Shown here one piece after another: positions 17,496 to 27,416 of a stretch of 64,000 nucleotides of DNA. The stretch covers positions 5,881,501 to 5,945,500 of the forward strand of contig NZ_CP108006.1 in NCBI RefSeq assembly GCF_036127095.1, written 5' to 3'. Each line of letters begins with the position of its first letter. The first letter of the stretch is position 1. Under the pieces are notes generated by a model that was given only the letters and a program-made list of their open reading frames with translations, was not told the DNA's origin and did not search any database. This DNA is from Streptomyces sp. NBC_00335 (GTDB lineage Bacteria; Actinomycetota; Actinomycetes; Streptomycetales; Streptomycetaceae). The position numbers were made by a program, and so were the translations under genes.

Positions 17496-18731
17496 TCAGG
17501 GACCGTCCGTCCCGGATGTTCCGCGTCGGCACGTGTCGTCCCCGGCGGCGCACACCGTGGAACCGAACGCACCGGTTCCGATTTTGGCGAAGTTGTCCAG
17601 GGATTCGGTCCCTGGCTCGAAGTAGCCGGTGTGGCTCTTGGCTCCGGCCGCCGACAGGACCCGTGCGCCGAACTCCGCGGAGACCGGATCCGCCCCGTGG
17701 CCCAGGCCCCCGAACTCCAGGTGGGGCACGTCCGCGATCCAGTCGCCGGCGTCCCGCATCGCCCACACCCGCGCCGAGGTGCCCAGTCCGGTGGCGTTCG
17801 CGGCGCGCATCCCGGGGCTGCCCGCCACCACGATGTCCGTGACCCGGTGCGGAAGTTCGTGCGCCGCCACCCCGCACACCACCGAGCCGTAGCTGTGGCA
17901 GAACAGCGCCACGCTCGCCTTTCCGGGCAGCGCGGAGGTCAGCGAGCGCAGCCTGGCCGCGCCGTCCACGGCGAGGCGCCCGGTCGCCGCGTCCATGCCG
18001 ACGCCGGTCGGGGCGGTGTAGCCGGCCCAGGCGATGACCGCGGTCCGGCCGTCCGGGGCGGCCGCGCGCTCGGCCCCGTAGAGGGACTCCGCCATGCCCA
18101 CGGGGGAGGTCAGCCGGCGCACCGTGCGCTCGAAGGTGAGCGCGTCGGTGTCGACTCCGGGGACGACCACCGAGACCCGGCGGGCCCCGCCGAGGTCGCC
18201 GAAGACCTCGGCCACGAGGGCGCCGCCGGTCGGGTCGAAGACGAGGATCTGCCGGCCGGGCTCGGCGAGGGACTCGAAGCGGTGGGCGCGCCGGGCCGCG
18301 ACGGCGCGGTCGGCGGGGGCCAGCGTGATGTCGTGTGCGCGGGCGGACTCGACCAGCACGGCCCGCTGCAGGGCCATCCGGTTGGCCCGGTAGCGGACGC
18401 CGGGCGGCGCGCCGTCGAGATTGCCGACCACCAGCGGGTGGCCCTCGGCGAGCCGGGCGCGCTGGGCGCCGTCGAGGCGCGCGAAGAACCGTTCCACCAC
18501 GGGCGCCGGAGCATCGGGGGCGGGCAGGGCCCGGCCCTCGAAGCGGGACGCCGCCCAGGAGGCGAGCGCGGCCTCGCGCGGGGACGGCTCGCTCGCGGGC
18601 CGGTAGACGGCGGTCCAGCCCGTGGTCGTGAGCATCAGGAAGACCACCGCCAGCGCGAGCAGGGCGCGCAGGGCGGCCGGGCGCGCGGGGGCGTCGGCGG
18701 AGTGGGCGTGGGCGGGGCCGGGCAGGTTCAC
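17496..18731 (-). CDS. Exported alpha/beta hydrolase (DUF1023 type)
   Basis: A 411-residue protein with an N-terminal hydrophobic segment (residues about 21-42, AALRALLALAVVFLMLTTT) that acts as signal peptide or membrane anchor. A helical DUF1023 N region precedes an alpha/beta hydrolase core with the nucleophile elbow CHSYGS (Ser) and a late His in GAKSHTGYFE. The start is GTG 18731. Two identical CCCGTACGGG palindromes lie upstream at 18821 and 18854. Family members are secreted esterase-like proteins of unknown substrate. Confidence 0.87.
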   Translation of the reverse strand: MNLPGPAHAHSADAPARPAALRALLALAVVFLMLTTTGWTAVYRPASEPSPREAALASWAASRFEGRALPAPDAPAPVVERFFARLDGAQRARLAEGHPLVVGNLDGAPPGVRYRANRMALQRAVLVESARAHDITLAPADRAVAARRAHRFESLAEPGRQILVFDPTGGALVAEVFGDLGGARRVSVVVPGVDTDALTFERTVRRLTSPVGMAESLYGAERAAAPDGRTAVIAWAGYTAPTGVGMDAATGRLAVDGAARLRSLTSALPGKASVALFCHSYGSVVCGVAAHELPHRVTDIVVAGSPGMRAANATGLGTSARVWAMRDAGDWIADVPHLEFGGLGHGADPVSAEFGARVLSAAGAKSHTGYFEPGTESLDNFAKIGTGAFGSTVCAAGDDTCRRGTSGTDGP

Positions 18732-18894
18732 TGCGCCCAGCCTAGGAGACCTCGGCGGCTGCCTGCGCGCCGGGTGACGGGAGTCACCGCCGACCGTGGG
18801 ACGCCCCGCCGGCGGGTGCGCCCGTACGGGACCCGCGTGCGCGGGCGTCCGTACCCGTACGGGACCTTCGCCCGGCCGGAGGCGATTGCGCCGG

Positions 18895-19554
18895 TCAGGC
18901 GGGCCGGCGCCAGTCGGCGGCCAGGGCCGGGCCGATCTGGTCGAGGTAGGCCTCGGTCATCCGCCGGATGGCGGCCACGCTGGTGTCCTCGCCCTGTCCC
19001 CAGAGCCGGCCGGTGACGCGCATCACGCCCGTGAACGCGGCGACGGCCACCCGCGGGCGCGGGTCGGTGTCCACGTCCAGGCCCTCGCGCTCGGCTATCA
19101 GCCGGGCGATCTGCTCCTCCAGGTCGGTGGAGCGGCGCAGGTGCACGGCGAGCAGGGCCGGGGTGGACTCGATCAGCCGGTAGCTGCGCATGTACAGGTC
19201 GATGGGGACCAGGTCCGAAATGGCCTCGTCGACGGTGTCCCAGGCGTCGAGCACGGCCGAACGCATCGCCTCGAAGGGGCCCTCGGCGGGCGGGCGGGAG
19301 CGCAGCGCCGCGACGAAGTGCGATTCGACCAGGTCCTGGACGGCGAAGGCGACCTCTTCCTTGTTGGCGAAGTACCGGAAGAAGGTGCGCTGGGAGACGT
19401 CCACGGCGTCGGTGATCTCGTCGACGGTGGTCTCCTCGTACCCCTGGGCGATGAAGAGGAGGAGGGCCGCGCGCAGCAGTGCGTCGCGCGTGCGCTGCTT
19501 CTTGCGCTCGCGCAGTCCGGCGGCCGGTGCGGGCGCGGGCCGCTGATCGGTCAT
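18895..19554 (-). CDS. TetR-family transcriptional regulator
   Basis: A 219-residue regulator with the TetR HTH at about residues 20-64 (TVDEITDAVDVSQRTFFRYFANKEE). The start ATG 19554 is preferred to the GTG one codon upstream. It is divergent from the DHA2 efflux pump gene; the 91-base spacer contains an imperfect inverted repeat (19584-19632) that is a likely operator. Role: drug-responsive repressor of the pump (inference from arrangement). Confidence 0.9.
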   Translation of the reverse strand: MTDQRPAPAPAAGLRERKKQRTRDALLRAALLLFIAQGYEETTVDEITDAVDVSQRTFFRYFANKEEVAFAVQDLVESHFVAALRSRPPAEGPFEAMRSAVLDAWDTVDEAISDLVPIDLYMRSYRLIESTPALLAVHLRRSTDLEEQIARLIAEREGLDVDTDPRPRVAVAAFTGVMRVTGRLWGQGEDTSVAAIRRMTEAYLDQIGPALAADWRRPA

Positions 19555-19583
19555 CACGGCGGTCAGGGTACCTGTGACGGACC

Positions 19584-19632
19584 TGACAACGACTGTCTGA
19601 CGAACCGGTCTGTGAAGTGTCAGTCGCTGTCA
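19584..19632. promoter_or_regulatory. Inverted repeat in TetR/MFS divergent promoter
   Basis: Arms TGACAACGACTG (19584-19595) and CAGTCGCTGTCA (19621-19632) match at 11 of 12 positions. The site lies between the divergent TetR and MFS genes, where a TetR operator is expected. Confidence 0.6.
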
Positions 19633-19645
19633 CTAACCTGTCCGC

Positions 19646-21262
19646 ATGACTAGTCAGATGACCGTCGACGGCGGGGACGCACGCTCGCTCGACAAGGAAC
19701 CGGGCCTCCCGCCGGTTCGTACGGGCCTCCGGGGCCACCCGTGGCTCACCCTGTTCGCCGTCGCGATCGGCGTCATGATGGTCACCCTCGACGGCACGAT
19801 CGTCGCCGTCGCCAACCCGGCGATCCAGAAGGACCTCGGCGCCTCGCTCGCCGACGTCCAGTGGATCACCAACGGCTACCTGCTGGCCCTCGCGGTCTCC
19901 CTGATCACCGCGGGCAAGCTCGGCGACCGCTTCGGCCACCGCCAGACCTTCCTCATAGGCATCGCCGGGTTCGCCGTCTCCTCGGCGGCCATCGGCTTCT
20001 CCGACGGGGTCGAGCTCGTCATCGGCTTCCGCGTCGCGCAGGGCGTCTTCGGAGCGCTGCTGATGCCGGCCGCGCTGGGCCTGCTGCGCGCGACCTTCCC
20101 CGCCGAGAAGCTCAACATGGCCATCGGCATCTGGGGCATGGTCATCGGCGCCTCGACCGCGGCCGGGCCGATCGTCGGCGGCCTGCTCGTCGAGAACGTG
20201 AGCTGGCAGTCGGTCTTCTTCATCAACGTGCCCGTCGGCATCATCGCGCTCGCCTTCGGCCTGTTCATCCTGGTCGACCACCGGGCGGAGAAGGCCCCGC
20301 GCTCCTTCGACGTCCTGGGCATCCTGCTGCTGTCGGCCGGGATGTTCTCGCTGATCTGGGCCCTGATCAAGGCCTCCGAATGGGGCTGGGGGGACACCAA
20401 GACCCTGGCCTTCCTCGGCGGGTCGGTGCTGTGCTTCGTGGCCTTCGCCTTCTGGGAGAACTCCGTCTCCGAGCCGCTGATCCCGCTCGGGATGTTCCGC
20501 TCGGTGCCGCTGTCCGCGGGCACGGTGCTGATGGTCCTGATGGCCTTCGCGTTCATGGGCGGGCTGTTCTTCGTCACCTTCTACCTGCAGAACATCCACG
20601 GCATGAGCCCCGTCGACAGCGGCCTCCACCTGCTGCCGCTGACCGGGATGATGATCGTCGGCTCGCCGCTGGCGGGCCTGGCCATCACCAAGGTCGGCCC
20701 GCGGCTGCCGCTCGTCGCGGGCATGGTCGCCACCGCCGTCGCCTGCTTCGGGATGGCCCAGCTGACCCCGGGCACCTCCACCCTCACCATGTCGCTCTGG
20801 TTCGCCCTGATGGGCCTCGGGCTCGCGCCCGTCATGGTCGGCGCCACCGAGGTCATCGTCGGCAACGCCCCGCTGGAGCTCTCGGGCGTGGCCGGCGGAC
20901 TCCAGCAGGCCGCCATGCAGGTCGGCGGCAGCCTGGGCACCGCCGTGCTCGGCGCGGTCATGGCCAGCAAGGTCGGCAGCGTCTTCGAGGGCAACTGGAC
21001 CGGGGCCGGGCTGCCGCCGCTCACCCCGGAGCAGGCGGACCTCGCGGTGAAGGGCATCCAGGTCGGCATCTCCCCGGTCCCGGCGGGCACGCCGGAGCAG
21101 GTCGCGGCGACCATCACGGGGGTCGCGCACGACACGTTCGTGTCAGGGATGAGCACCGCCTTCACCGTCGCCGGCGTGGTCGCGGTACTCGCCGCGGTCG
21201 TGGCCGGCTTCACGAAGCGCGGCGAGAACGCGGCGGCGGGGGCGGGCGCGGCCCACATCTAG
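19646..21262 (+). CDS. MFS multidrug efflux transporter, DHA2 (EmrB/QacA) family
   Basis: A 538-residue membrane protein with 14 predicted transmembrane helices, the DHA2 topology. Motif A is visible as GKLGDRFGHRQTF after helix 2, and motif C-like glycines occur in helix 5 (VIGASTAAGPIVGG). The N terminus MVTLDGTIVAVANPAIQ is the family signature around motif D1. It exports drugs by proton antiport (family knowledge). Control by the divergent TetR regulator is likely. Confidence 0.94.
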   Translation: MTSQMTVDGGDARSLDKEPGLPPVRTGLRGHPWLTLFAVAIGVMMVTLDGTIVAVANPAIQKDLGASLADVQWITNGYLLALAVSLITAGKLGDRFGHRQTFLIGIAGFAVSSAAIGFSDGVELVIGFRVAQGVFGALLMPAALGLLRATFPAEKLNMAIGIWGMVIGASTAAGPIVGGLLVENVSWQSVFFINVPVGIIALAFGLFILVDHRAEKAPRSFDVLGILLLSAGMFSLIWALIKASEWGWGDTKTLAFLGGSVLCFVAFAFWENSVSEPLIPLGMFRSVPLSAGTVLMVLMAFAFMGGLFFVTFYLQNIHGMSPVDSGLHLLPLTGMMIVGSPLAGLAITKVGPRLPLVAGMVATAVACFGMAQLTPGTSTLTMSLWFALMGLGLAPVMVGATEVIVGNAPLELSGVAGGLQQAAMQVGGSLGTAVLGAVMASKVGSVFEGNWTGAGLPPLTPEQADLAVKGIQVGISPVPAGTPEQVAATITGVAHDTFVSGMSTAFTVAGVVAVLAAVVAGFTKRGENAAAGAGAAHI

Positions 21263-21370
21263 CCCCGCCCCGGCCGCCTGGCCGTGCACAGTGCCCCGCT
21301 GGCTCTGTGCCGCCGGCCGCGCGCCCGTGGCGGTCGAGGGGTCCCGGAGGCGTCAACTCCGGGGCCCCAG

Positions 21371-21400
21371 CAGCCCCGCCGGACGGTTCCGGCGGGGCTG
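21371..21400. terminator. Hairpin terminator after MFS gene
   Basis: Arms CAGCCCCGCCGG (21371-21382) and its complement (21389-21400) with a 6-base loop, in the gap after the efflux pump gene. There is no T run, as usual in streptomycetes. Confidence 0.75.
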
Positions 21401-21523
21401 TCGCCTATCAGGGTGGACCCGCTCGCGGCCCCTTCCGCCGGGACGTCCGCGCAGGTCAGCGTGGTGCGACGGAGCCTTCGGAAACGGTCCGGGGCCCGTA
21501 CGTCCACCAGGAGTTGACCCGTC

Positions 21524-22054
21524 ATGCGTACGTGGAACACCACTTTCTCCGGCCGCGCCGCCGCCACGGCCACCGTTCTCGCCGCCACCCTGCTGATCCC
21601 GGGCACCGCGGAATCCGCCCACGCGGCGGGCCGCGCCCCGGCGCAGGCTCCCCTGCAGGCCCGGACTCAGGCTCCGGCCCGGACCCAGGCCGCGGCCCGG
21701 GCCGATGCTCCGGCCCCGGTACGGGCCTCCGGGCGGACCAAGGCGAAGGGGCGGGCCGCCGGGCCGCCGGCGCTCGGGGCCTGCGCCACCGGGCAGCTGT
21801 GCCTGTGGGCGAAGCCCGAGTTCAAGGGCGCCCGCACGACCCACGAGCTGAGCACCCTCGACATCAACAGCTGCACCGCCCTGCCCGCCGGGACCACCGC
21901 CCAGTCCCTCACCAACCGGACCGGCCGCCCGGTGACCACCTACCAGTCGGCCGAATGCGCCGAGACCGGGGAGTTCCAGACCTACCCGGGCGACGGGGTG
22001 TGGCTGCCCCAGTCGCCCTACCAGGTCAGGGCGTTCAAGGTGTGGGAGCGCTGA
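21524..22054 (+). CDS. Secreted peptidase inhibitor I36-like protein
   Basis: A 176-residue exported protein. It has a signal peptide (hydrophobic AAATATVLAATLLIPGTAES, cleavage near AHAA), an Ala/Pro/Gln-rich linker of about 50 residues, then a compact C-terminal domain with Cys pairs and the pattern LCLWAKPEFKGAR ... SLTNRTGRPVTTYQSAEC. This is the beta/gamma-crystallin-like fold of peptidase inhibitor family I36 (Streptomyces metalloprotease inhibitor type). Inhibitory activity is inferred from family only. The gene overlaps the 3' end of the convergent potassium channel gene by 20 bases. Confidence 0.78.
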   Translation: MRTWNTTFSGRAAATATVLAATLLIPGTAESAHAAGRAPAQAPLQARTQAPARTQAAARADAPAPVRASGRTKAKGRAAGPPALGACATGQLCLWAKPEFKGARTTHELSTLDINSCTALPAGTTAQSLTNRTGRPVTTYQSAECAETGEFQTYPGDGVWLPQSPYQVRAFKVWER

Positions 22055-23072
22055 CGGCGCTGCCGTCGCCCGCCTGGACCGGTCCGCCCTGGGCGCCGAT
22101 GCCCGCGCCCGGGCCGGGCTCCGGGGCGGGCCCCGCGGCCGTCGGGATCCCGTTGGACCCGGCGGACCCGGCGGACCCGGCGGACCCGGCGGACCCGGCG
22201 GACCCGGCGGACCCGCCGGACCCGCCGGACCCGCCGGACCCGCCGGACCCGCCGGACCCGCCGGACCCGGCGAACCCGCCGGACCCGGCGAACCCGGTCA
22301 CCAGCGCGGCCCCGGCCGCCCCGGCCGCCCCGGCGGGAGCCGACCCGCCGAGCCGGGCGACCTCGCCGCGCAGCGCCCGTACCTCTGCCGTCAGTTCGGC
22401 GATCGCCGCCGTCTGGGCGCGCTCCACCCGGTCGTCGCGTTCGAAGCGGGAGATGAACCAGGCCGCGATGTTGGCGGTCACCACACCCAGCAGCGCGATC
22501 CCGGACAGCATCAGCCCCACCGCCAGCAGCCGGCCGAGCCCGGTGGTGGGGGAGTGGTCCCCGTACCCGACCGTCGTCATCGTGGTCACCGACCACCACA
22601 GGGCGTCCCCGAGGTTCTTGATGTTGCCGTCGGGGGCGTCCCGCTCCACGCTCAGCACCGCGAGCGAGCCGAACATCAGCAGCCCGACCACCGAGCCCGC
22701 CACGTACGTGGTGAGCCGGATCTGCGGGGCCATCCGCGCCCGCCGCCCCACCAGCATCAGCGTCGAGACCACGCGCAGCAGCCGCAGTGGCTGGATCATC
22801 GGCAGCAGCACCGCCGCCAGGTCCATCCAGTGGGTCCGTACGAAGGCCCTCTTGGACTGCGCCAGACCCAGCCGGACGAGGTAGTCGGCGGCGAAGGCGG
22901 CCCACACCACCCACTCGGCGCGCCTGCAGGCGCTGTGCACCGCCGGGCTGGCGTCGGGCAGGACGATGGGCACCGCGTAGGCCACGGCGAAACCCAGGGC
23001 GAGCACCAGCAGCGGGGTCTGCGTCCGGCGCTCCCACCGCGCCTGGGGAGAGGGTTGCTTCATGCGGAGCAT
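22035..23072 (-). CDS. Voltage-gated-like potassium channel with Gly/Ser repeat tail
   Basis: A 345-residue inner-membrane channel. S1-S4-like helices (residues about 20-135), with an Arg-rich segment around PLRLLRVV, precede the pore with selectivity filter TVGYGD (167-172) and the last helix (RLLAVGLMLSGIALLGVVTANIAAWF). A short cytosolic coiled coil (about 215-245) is followed by an unusual tail of three-residue GGS/AGS units encoded by a 9-base minisatellite. The start could be 23072 or ATG 23063 (MKQPS); neither has a clear ribosome site, so a leaderless mRNA is possible. Role: potassium conductance across the membrane. Confidence 0.9.
   Translation of the reverse strand: MLRMKQPSPQARWERRTQTPLLVLALGFAVAYAVPIVLPDASPAVHSACRRAEWVVWAAFAADYLVRLGLAQSKRAFVRTHWMDLAAVLLPMIQPLRLLRVVSTLMLVGRRARMAPQIRLTTYVAGSVVGLLMFGSLAVLSVERDAPDGNIKNLGDALWWSVTTMTTVGYGDHSPTTGLGRLLAVGLMLSGIALLGVVTANIAAWFISRFERDDRVERAQTAAIAELTAEVRALRGEVARLGGSAPAGAAGAAGAALVTGFAGSGGFAGSGGSGGSGGSGGSGGSGGSAGSAGSAGSAGSAGSAGSNGIPTAAGPAPEPGPGAGIGAQGGPVQAGDGSAVSAPTP
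22155..22298. repeat. 9-base minisatellite, 16 units, inside channel gene
   Basis: Sixteen tandem units of GGACCCGGC or GGACCCGCC (two start GA) encode, on the minus strand, six AGS, six GGS and four mixed triplets at the C-terminal tail of the potassium channel. Copy number is multiple-of-three safe, so slippage changes tail length without frameshift. Confidence 0.92.
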
Positions 23073-23085
23073 CGTAAGGAACGAA

Positions 23086-23121
23086 TAAGGGGCGCCGGGA
23101 CAGGTGTCCCGGCGCCCCTTA
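23086..23121. terminator. Near-perfect long hairpin terminator of aceE
   Basis: A 17-base perfect inverted repeat (arms 23086-23102 and 23105-23121, TAAGGGGCGCCGGGACA and its complement) lies between the aceE stop and the potassium channel start, both on the minus strand. It separates the two transcripts. Confidence 0.88.
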
Positions 23122-23135
23122 CGGAAGGGTGGCTG

Positions 23136-25868
23136 CTACGCGTCGCCGCCCGCCGCGCCCGGGTCGGCCGCCCGGACGTCCAGCAGCTGGTACCGGTCGA
23201 TCGCCTGCTTCAGCGCCGAGCGGTCGATCTTGCCTTCCTTGGCCAGCTCGGTCAGCACCGAGAGGACCACCGACTGCGCGTCGATGTGGAAGAAGCGCCG
23301 GGCCGCGCCCCGCGTGTCCGCGAAGCCGAAGCCGTCCGCGCCCAGCGAGGTGTAGTTGCCGGGCACCCAGCGCGAGATCTGGTCCGGGACCGCCCGCATC
23401 CAGTCGGAGACCGCCACGAACGGACCCTCCGCGCCGGACAGCTTGGTCGTCACGTACGGGACGCGCTGCTCTTCCTCCGGGTGGAGCAGGTTGTGCTCCT
23501 CCACGGCGACGGCCTCGCGGCGCAGCTCGTTCCAGGAGGTCGCCGACCAGACGTCCGCCTTGACGTTCCACTCGGCGGCCAGGATGCGCTGCGCCTCCAG
23601 CGCCCACGGCACCGCCACGCCCGAGGCCATGATCTGCGCCCCGACGGCTCCCGAGGTGCCCTCGGAGATCCGGTGGATGCCCTTGAGGATCCCGTCCACG
23701 TCCACGCCGGCCGGCTCGGCCGGGTGCTGGATGGGCTCGTTGTAGACCGTCAGGTAGTAGAAGACGTCCTCGGCGTCGGGGCCGTACATGCGCCGCAGAC
23801 CGTCCTTGACGATGTGCGCGATCTCGTACCCGTACGCCGGGTCGTACGCCACACAGCCCGGGTTCGTCGAGGCCAGCAGCTGGGAGTGGCCGTCGGCGTG
23901 CTGCAGGCCCTCACCCGTGAGGGTGGTCCGGCCGGCGGTCGCGCCGAGGACGAAACCGCGGGCCAGCTGGTCGGCCATCTGCCAGAACTGGTCACCCGTG
24001 CGCTGGAAACCGAACATCGAGTAGAAGACGTAGACCGGGATCAGCGGCTCGCCGTGCGTCGCGTACGCCGAACCCGCGGCGATCAGCGAGGCCGTGCAGC
24101 CCGCCTCCGAGATGCCGTCGTGCAGCATCTGGCCGGTCGGCGACTCCTTGTACGCGAGCAGCAGGTCGCGGTCGACGGCCTCGTACTGCTGGCCCAGCGG
24201 GTTGTAGATCTTGGCGCTAGGGAAGAACGCGTCCATGCCGAAGGTGCGGTACTCGTCGGGGGCGATCAGCACGAAGCGCTTGCCGATCTCCTTGTCCCGC
24301 ATCAGGTCCTTCAGGATGCGGACGAAGGCCATGGTGGTGGCGATCGACTGCTGGCCCGAGCCCTTCTTGGCCGCGGCGTACGTGGCGTCGCCCGGCAGCT
24401 GGAGCGGCTTCGCGCGCACCACGCGGGTCGGCACGTAGCCGCCGAGCGCGCTGCGGCGGTCGTGCATGTACTGGATCTCGGGGGAGTTGCGGCCCGGGTG
24501 GTAGTACGGCGGCGCGCCGTCCTCCAGCTGGGCGTCCGTGATCGGGATGTGCAGGCGGTCGCGGAAGCGCTTGAGGTCGTCGGCCGTCAGCTTCTTCATC
24601 TGGTGGGTCGCGTTGCGGCCCTCGAAGTTCGGGCCCAGGGTCCAGCCCTTGACCGTCTGCGCGAGGATCACCGTCGGCTGGCCCTTGTGGGCCTTGGCCG
24701 CCGCGTACGCCGCGTAGACCTTCTTGTGGTCGTGGCCGCCGCGTCCGAGGTGCTGGATCTGCTGGTCGGTCATGTTCTCGACCATCGCCCGCAGCCGGTG
24801 GTCGCCGCCGAAGAAGTGGTCGCGGATGTACGCGCCCGTCTCGGTGGCGTACGTCTGGAACTGGCCGTCCGGGGTGGTGTTCAGCTTGTTGACCAGGATG
24901 CCGTCGCGGTCCTGGGCCAGCAGCGGGTCCCAGGAGCGGTCCCAGATCAGCTTGATGACGTTCCAGCCGGCGCCGCGGAACTGCGACTCCAGCTCCTGCA
25001 TGATCTTGCCGTTGCCGCGGACCGGACCGTCGAGGCGCTGCAGGTTGCAGTTGACGACGAAGGTCAGGTTGTCCAGGTGCTCGCGTGCCGCGATGGAGAG
25101 CTGGCCGAGCGACTCGGGCTCGTCCATCTCGCCGTCGCCCAGGTACGCCCAAACGTGTGACTTGGAGGTGTCCGCGATGCCGCGGGCCTCCATGTACCGG
25201 TTCATCCGGGCCTGGTAGATCGCACCGAGGGGGCCGAGGCCCATCGAGACGGTCGGGAACTCCCAGAAGTCCGGCATGAGCCGCGGGTGCGGGTAGCTGG
25301 AGAGGCCGTACGGGGCCTTCGACTTCTCCTGGCGGAACGCGTCGAGCTGCTGCTCGGAGAGCCGGTCCAGGAGGTAGGCGCGGGCGTAGATGCCGGGCGA
25401 GGCGTGGCCCTGGAAGAAGATCTGGTCGCCGCCGTCGCCCTCGTCCTTGCCCCGGAAGAAGTGGTTGAAGCCCACGTCGTAGAGGGAGGCGGAGGAGGCG
25501 AAGGTGGCGATGTGACCGCCGACGCCGATCCCCGGGCGCTGGGCGCGCGAGACCATGACGGCCGCGTTCCACCGGGTGGCGTTGAGGACCTTGCGCTCGA
25601 TCTCCTCGTTGCCGGGGAAGAAGGGCTCGTCCTTGGTGGCGATCGTGTTGACGTAGTCCGTGGAGCGCATCTCGGGCACGGCCACGCGCTTCTCGCGGGC
25701 CCGCTCCATCAGCCGCAGCATCAGGTAGCGGGCGCGCTCACGGCCCCGCTCGTCGACCGCGGCGTCCAGGGAGTCGAGCCACTCCTGAGTCTCTTCCGGA
25801 TCGAAGTCCGGTACCTGACTCGGCAGGCCACCAATGATGATCGGATTGCGATCGGATGCGGAAGCCAC
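23136..25868 (-). CDS. aceE: Pyruvate dehydrogenase E1 component, homodimeric type
   Basis: A 910-residue thiamine diphosphate enzyme that decarboxylates pyruvate and passes the acetyl group to the lipoyl E2 of the pyruvate dehydrogenase complex. The ThDP-binding motif runs from [11 protein letters not shown] to [11 protein letters not shown] (about residues 230-265). The N terminus [18 protein letters not shown] is typical of actinobacterial AceE. The start is GTG 25868 with AAGGAA upstream. It is monocistronic, ended by a strong hairpin; E2 and E3 are not in the window. Full length for the family. Confidence 0.97.
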   Translation of the reverse strand: MASASDRNPIIIGGLPSQVPDFDPEETQEWLDSLDAAVDERGRERARYLMLRLMERAREKRVAVPEMRSTDYVNTIATKDEPFFPGNEEIERKVLNATRWNAAVMVSRAQRPGIGVGGHIATFASSASLYDVGFNHFFRGKDEGDGGDQIFFQGHASPGIYARAYLLDRLSEQQLDAFRQEKSKAPYGLSSYPHPRLMPDFWEFPTVSMGLGPLGAIYQARMNRYMEARGIADTSKSHVWAYLGDGEMDEPESLGQLSIAAREHLDNLTFVVNCNLQRLDGPVRGNGKIMQELESQFRGAGWNVIKLIWDRSWDPLLAQDRDGILVNKLNTTPDGQFQTYATETGAYIRDHFFGGDHRLRAMVENMTDQQIQHLGRGGHDHKKVYAAYAAAKAHKGQPTVILAQTVKGWTLGPNFEGRNATHQMKKLTADDLKRFRDRLHIPITDAQLEDGAPPYYHPGRNSPEIQYMHDRRSALGGYVPTRVVRAKPLQLPGDATYAAAKKGSGQQSIATTMAFVRILKDLMRDKEIGKRFVLIAPDEYRTFGMDAFFPSAKIYNPLGQQYEAVDRDLLLAYKESPTGQMLHDGISEAGCTASLIAAGSAYATHGEPLIPVYVFYSMFGFQRTGDQFWQMADQLARGFVLGATAGRTTLTGEGLQHADGHSQLLASTNPGCVAYDPAYGYEIAHIVKDGLRRMYGPDAEDVFYYLTVYNEPIQHPAEPAGVDVDGILKGIHRISEGTSGAVGAQIMASGVAVPWALEAQRILAAEWNVKADVWSATSWNELRREAVAVEEHNLLHPEEEQRVPYVTTKLSGAEGPFVAVSDWMRAVPDQISRWVPGNYTSLGADGFGFADTRGAARRFFHIDAQSVVLSVLTELAKEGKIDRSALKQAIDRYQLLDVRAADPGAAGGDA

Positions 25869-26314
25869 GCTGTTCCTTCGCTGTCGGGGGAGTCGTGCTG
25901 AAGCTGCAACTGGGTCTCGCCGCCTCCCATGGTCTTACGCTCGGCAGAAATCGTCATCTTTACCGTTGGGTAATCCCTGGAGGTGGCGGGATTGTGCTGG
26001 CTGCGGCGACGACAACGCCCAAACCGCAACCTTACGCCCATGTCGATCAACCCCTTCGCAAGGCCGTTCGTCCCTCAAACAGGTGCGAAAGTCCCGAGGC
26101 CGTGCCGAATGAGGTGGAATGGTGTGGGATGAATCACCAGGGGTACATCCGGAAGGGCTGAAAGTTGCGGCGAGACGGCCGCAATCGTCACCGTTTCGAC
26201 GGTCTCGGCGGCCGGGTACTTGCGCGATCCGCCGCGCCCGTGTGGACTACGCCCAATGCTGCGCGTACGCGCGCCGCCGAAGAACATTCACCGAACATGA
26301 GCAGGAGGCACCCC
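25869..26314. promoter_or_regulatory. 446-base intergenic region between divergent aceE and DUF3052 gene
   Basis: This region holds no convincing gene; short open frames lack ribosome sites. It must contain the promoters of both divergent genes. A small dyad TTACC-GTTG-GGTAA is at 25960-25973, about 95 bases before the aceE start, and could be a regulator site (weak). Confidence 0.5.
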
Positions 26315-26740
26315 GTGAGCGCGACCGCGGACCACGCGGAGAACCTGGCCGCCAGGCTGGGTTTCCAGTCCGAACAGGTGGTCCAGGAGATCGGCTACGA
26401 CGACGACGTCGATCAGGAATTCCGTGATGCCGTAGAGGATCACGTCACCGAACTCGTCGATGAGGACTACGACGATGTCGCAGACGCGGTTCTGCTGTGG
26501 TTCCGGGAGGACGACGGCGACCTGACGGACGCCCTGGTCGATGCGACCGAGCTGGTCGAGGACGGCGCACTGATCCTGCTGGTGACTCCCAAGACCGGCA
26601 AGGACGGTTTCGTCGAGGCCAGCGACATCAGCGAGGCCGCCGAGACCGCCGGCCTCTCGCTGGCCAAGGGTCTTCCCGTCGGCAAGGAGTGGACCGCCAC
26701 CAAGCTGGCGACTCCGAAGACGGCCAAGTCCAAGCGCTGA
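26315..26740 (+). CDS. DUF3052 family protein
   Basis: A 141-residue acidic cytosolic protein of the actinobacterial DUF3052 family. The N-terminal half (LAARLGFQSEQVVQEIGYDDD, split) and the centre (VLLWFREDDGDLTDAL) are conserved; the C terminus is Lys-rich (TPKTAKSKR). The start is GTG 26315 with AGGAGG six bases upstream, which rules out the longer open frame. It neighbours the peroxiredoxin gene 217 bases downstream. Molecular function unknown. Confidence 0.85.
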   Translation: MSATADHAENLAARLGFQSEQVVQEIGYDDDVDQEFRDAVEDHVTELVDEDYDDVADAVLLWFREDDGDLTDALVDATELVEDGALILLVTPKTGKDGFVEASDISEAAETAGLSLAKGLPVGKEWTATKLATPKTAKSKR

Positions 26741-26957
26741 GCCGCGCCCCGCAGCCATGCGGACACACGCACCCCGTTCGCCGGAAGCTTCCCGGTGGGC
26801 GGGGTGCGTGCGTTTCGCGGCGGACCGGCAGGGGCCGCGGGCGCGGCACGGCCACGAGCGGCGGACCCATGAGCGACGGACCCACGAGCGGGGGACCCAT
26901 AAGGTGGGATCACCCGAACAGCCCAACGCAGGGATGCGGGACGAAGGGATGCGACAG

Positions 26958-27416
26958 ATGGCGATCGAGGTCGGCAGCAAGGCCCCGGACTTCGAGCTCA
27001 AGGACAACCACGGCAGGGTCGTGCGGCTCTCCGACTTCCGGGGGGAGAAGGCCGTCGTGCTGCTCTTCTACCCCTTCGCCTTCACCGGCGTCTGCACCGG
27101 CGAGCTCTGCGAGCTGCGCGACCAGCTCCCGCGCTTCCAGAACGACGACGTGCAGCTCCTCGCGGTCTCCAACGACTCCGCGGCGACCCTGCGCGTCTTC
27201 GCCGAGCAGGAGGGGCTGGAGTACCCGCTGCTGTCGGACTTCTGGCCGCACGGGGAGGCCTCCCGCGCCTACGGGGTCTTCGACGAGGAGAAGGGCTGCG
27301 CGGTGCGCGGCACCTTCGTCATCGACCGTGACGGCATCGTGCGCTGGACCGTCGTCAACGGACTGCCCGACGCGCGTGACCTGAACGAGTACATCAAGGC
27401 TCTCGACAGCCTCTGA
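26958..27416 (+). CDS. Peroxiredoxin, AhpE-like
   Basis: A 152-residue thiol peroxidase that reduces hydroperoxides and peroxynitrite in the cytosol. The peroxidatic Cys46 is in PFAFTGVCTGEL, with the conserved Thr and a nearby Arg; a second Cys at 51 could act as resolving residue, though AhpE proteins use external thiols. The start ATG 26958 (MAIEVGSKAPDF) is preferred over ATG 26949. It may be co-transcribed with the DUF3052 gene. Confidence 0.92.
   Translation: MAIEVGSKAPDFELKDNHGRVVRLSDFRGEKAVVLLFYPFAFTGVCTGELCELRDQLPRFQNDDVQLLAVSNDSAATLRVFAEQEGLEYPLLSDFWPHGEASRAYGVFDEEKGCAVRGTFVIDRDGIVRWTVVNGLPDARDLNEYIKALDSL

Noticed and set aside
25834..26161. Small genes in the aceE/DUF3052 spacer
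   Set aside because: The open frames lack ribosome sites, codon bias and motifs, and overlap the aceE promoter region.
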